Below, piece by piece: positions 62,155 through 64,000 of a DNA stretch of 64,000 bases (its first letter is position 1; every line of letters starts with the position of its first letter). The stretch is from a methanogenic archaeon ISO4-H5. Lineage in GTDB: Archaea; Thermoplasmatota; Thermoplasmata; Methanomassiliicoccales; Methanomethylophilaceae. The stretch is from the NCBI GenBank assembly GCA_001560915.1, contig CP014214.1, positions 1,302,001 to 1,366,000 on the forward strand, read 5' to 3'. The translations under genes were made by a program, and so were the position numbers. The notes below the pieces were generated by a model. That model had not been told where the DNA came from. It did no database searches and worked only from the letters and a program-made list of their open reading frames with translations.

Positions 62155-62487
62155 TCAGTTGCCTCCGCAACCGCCGCCGCAGGATGCGCAACCGTTGAAG
62201 TTGGGGTTGCGGATGGACAGACCGGTTCCGAAGTTGGGGTCGTCGACGAACTCGATGACGCACTGGTCGAGGGCCTTCTCGGTCTCCTCGTCGTAGTACA
62301 TCTCGAAGCTCTTGGCGCTGTTGTCGATCTTCTCTCCGTCCTTGGCGCCCTGCTGGAAGGACATTCCGAACTGAGGTCCGGAGCATGCGTATCCGGAGAG
62401 GTAGACCTTGATTCCCCATCCTACTTTCTGGTTCTTCTCGAGGAGCTCGTCGATGAACTTCTCTGCTTCTGCGGTTATGGTAACCAT
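62155..62487 (-). CDS. IscA/HesB-like iron-sulfur carrier protein
   Basis: The 110-residue protein has the A-type carrier pattern: a first Cys in SGYACSGP and a C-terminal Cys-rich end (NGCASCGGGCGG) in place of the usual CGCG. It should help insert Fe-S clusters. The start at 62487 is preceded by an AAATATGTAAGTAG-type AT-rich element that gives a short leader. Members in methanogens are often stand-alone, as here. Confidence 0.88.
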   Translation of the reverse strand: MVTITAEAEKFIDELLEKNQKVGWGIKVYLSGYACSGPQFGMSFQQGAKDGEKIDNSAKSFEMYYDEETEKALDQCVIEFVDDPNFGTGLSIRNPNFNGCASCGGGCGGN

Positions 62488-62534
62488 GTAAGAGGGAAAG
62501 CTACTTACATATTTATAGTGCACTTCCCGAAAGG

Positions 62535-62921
62535 TTACTCAGTGTATTCCTTCCCGAACACGTCGGCGAACACGCGGAAGGATATCGACTGCCCGCGGGT
62601 CATACCCATATAACATGCGATCTGGAGTGCTTCCAGGACCTCGTCCTCCGTGGCCCCGAACATCTTGGCGTTCTCCATCTGCGCCCTGATGCAGTACGGA
62701 CTGCCTCCGGCGACGGCCGCTCCGAGGGCGATGAGGTGCTTCACCTTGTGGGGCAGCACCTTCTCCCCCGCGAACATTGATTCGCTGACATCCAGATTCG
62801 GCAAAAGCATATCGGGCCTGTCGGAAAGTATCTGATGCACGACGGGGACATGGCCAACAATCTTCTCTTCCTCAGCAAGGCGCCTCTCCATCTCTTCCTG
62901 CTGTTCGGGATCCTTCTTCAT
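62535..62921 (-). CDS. Carboxymuconolactone decarboxylase / AhpD-like protein
   Basis: The 128-residue helical protein has the CMD/AhpD core KHLIALGAAVAGGSPYCIRAQMENA, with a single Cys where AhpD has CxxC. A redox role needs a second Cys, so it may bind a ligand instead. The longer frame to 63164 lacks support. TTGATATACTG near 62944 gives a leaderless start at 62921. The IscA-like gene follows in the same direction. Confidence 0.9.
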   Translation of the reverse strand: MKKDPEQQEEMERRLAEEEKIVGHVPVVHQILSDRPDMLLPNLDVSESMFAGEKVLPHKVKHLIALGAAVAGGSPYCIRAQMENAKMFGATEDEVLEALQIACYMGMTRGQSISFRVFADVFGKEYTE

Positions 62922-63051
62922 GCCGCCGGAATCACAATTACAGTATATCAAAATCGGCGAAAAATCCAATCGAAGCACTAATTGTAGTACATTCGTTAAA
63001 TTACCATCCATTCCGAAATACCATCTGCGGGAAAACCGCAGAGGAATCGAA

Positions 63052-63738
63052 ATGATCGATGAGATTGACAGCAACGAGAGGCTGAAGGCCATCTTCAGCA
63101 AGGTAGGAAAAGAGTTCAGGGTTGACACCGTGCAGGCCGAGTTCATGGCCTTCACCGATGTCAAGGTCCGCTGGCAGCGCGCCTACGGATGGATCGACTT
63201 CCAGGTATCGGACTACCTGATGGACGCTCCCGACAGGGCACTCGAGGGACTCGCACGCTCCCTCTTCAAGAGACTCAACGGGGAGAATGGGGAATATTCC
63301 ACCGAGCTCCTCGAGTGGATCACCGCCCCCGAGTTCAGCAGCAGCAAGAACCATGTGTACATGAGCAGGTGCCCCCAGTACCTGAACACCGTCGAGGGAA
63401 GGTCCAAGAACCTGCAGGAATCCTACGACCGTCTGGTGGGTGCGGGACTCGTTCCCTACGACCCCTCCATCGTCCTGACATGGGAGTACGAGGGGAGCAA
63501 GAAGATGGGGCACTGCTCCGTCCTGATGAGGGTGGTGGCCATCTCCGAGAGCCTCGACCGTGATGAAGTGCCAGACTACGTTCTCGACTACTGCCTCTAC
63601 CATGAGCTCTGCCACATCGTGGTGGGATACAATCCCGACGGCAACATGCACGAGGACGAGTACTACGGCTACGAGGACAGGTACCCTACCAAGAGCGAAG
63701 CCGTGGGATGGCTGAGGACGAGGTACGCCTACGCATGA
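63052..63738 (+). CDS. Zinc metallopeptidase-like protein (HExxH)
   Basis: The 228-residue protein has HELCH at residues 184-188 in CLYHELCHIVVG, followed by a His/Glu-rich stretch (GNMHEDEYYGYED) that may give the third zinc ligand. The layout resembles SprT/YgjP-type or M48-like metalloproteases, but no exact family is recognised. A GAGG site precedes the ATG at 63052. It is divergent from the AhpD-like gene by 130 nt. Confidence 0.75.
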   Translation: MIDEIDSNERLKAIFSKVGKEFRVDTVQAEFMAFTDVKVRWQRAYGWIDFQVSDYLMDAPDRALEGLARSLFKRLNGENGEYSTELLEWITAPEFSSSKNHVYMSRCPQYLNTVEGRSKNLQESYDRLVGAGLVPYDPSIVLTWEYEGSKKMGHCSVLMRVVAISESLDRDEVPDYVLDYCLYHELCHIVVGYNPDGNMHEDEYYGYEDRYPTKSEAVGWLRTRYAYA

Positions 63739-63744
63739 GAAGCA

Positions 63745-64000
63745 AGGGGGATGGTCGCCGAGAGGCGGGGAGAACTGTCCCCCTAGCGCTAACACACCTT
63801 ATCATCGTCCCGCGGTGACGCGGGCCTCGGGGCACTGACTTACGCCGGGGGTATGTGTCGGATCCTGCGTTGGCTCCCGGTCATCGCCGGCGGCGTCACG
63901 CCGCTGCTACCGCGAGTGCCCCAAAAGAATTGGGATCAGGACCGCTGTAGGCCGCTCCGTACATATGGCGTTCATGTATCGCGCCCCTCTGTCAGAACGG
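63745..64000. ncRNA. GC-rich structured region, possible RNA gene running off the window
   Basis: No coding frame is evident. Several strong hairpins occur: CCCGC/GCGGG (about 63809-63824), GGGGCACT with AGTGCCCC (about 63829-63922) enclosing CCGGGGG/CTCCCGG and GCGGCG/CGCCGC, then CCAA/TTGG and TACAT/ATGTA. Such nested pairing suggests a stable RNA such as RNase P RNA or SRP RNA, but I could not match the conserved cores of either on either strand. It may continue beyond base 64000. Confidence 0.35.

Overview
The window reads as a chromosome segment of a methanogen of the order Methanomassiliicoccales (Thermoplasmatota). Visible support is archaeal-type TruD, RNA polymerase subunit L, an ATP-dependent DNA ligase, a Hef-type helicase, AT-rich TATA boxes about 25 nt upstream of many leaderless or near-leaderless starts, and a 5S rRNA gene standing alone. 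No confidently called gene ends in TAG: all end in TGA or TAA. One P-loop kinase gene beside a viperin homologue has an in-frame TAG at 43937. Both facts fit an organism that decodes TAG as pyrrolysine, as members of this order do. The order assignment is inference; no 16S rRNA, pyl or mcr genes are in the window.

Layout. 1-0.6 kb: tail of a metal P-type ATPase. 0.6-9.5 kb: a tight five-gene chaperone operon (Hsp70-vWA fusion, large zinc-ribbon/Fn3-like scaffold, P-loop GTPase-like protein, GrpE-like factor, lid-less Hsp70). 9.5-13.6 kb: housekeeping genes and 5S rRNA. 13.6-15.1 kb: a complete ISL3-like insertion sequence with 8-bp target duplications, inserted between a surface-protein gene and its end hairpin. 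15.1-22.5 kb: surface protein, APC transporter, MazG-like, GNAT, carbonic anhydrase, MATE transporter.

22.5-45.1 kb is an accessory, defence-like region. A minus-strand operon (71-aa protein, MazF/PemK-like protein, 1.5-kb-residue Upf1-like SF1 helicase, HEPN-containing protein, coiled-coil protein, ClpB-like AAA+ protein, NrdG-like radical SAM protein, and a 48-aa ORF leading into the MATE gene) is divergent from a CARF-wHTH regulator. Then follow an RloB fusion, a coiled-coil protein, a NYN RNase, a second coiled-coil protein, a LA2681-like HEPN protein, a second CARF-wHTH regulator, a P-loop kinase, an ApeA-like HEPN protein, a prokaryotic viperin, a small coupled gene and the amber-interrupted kinase, ending in gene debris. 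A PLD-SF2 helicase (45.3-48.1 kb) adjoins it.

48-64 kb returns to ordinary genes: NifX-like protein, tRNA-Gly, Rpn-type nuclease, Zn/Cd ATPase, aquaporin, a 1206-residue TPR protein, truD, rpoL, RHH protein, DNA ligase, Hef helicase, IscA-like protein, AhpD-like protein, a metallopeptidase, and a structured GC-rich stretch at the right edge that may be an RNA gene. Two groups look most like undescribed systems: the chaperone operon (0.6-9.5 kb) and the CARF/MazF-like/helicase/HEPN/AAA+/radical SAM locus (22.5-34 kb). The viperin-kinase locus is a recognisable antiviral module with unusual features.
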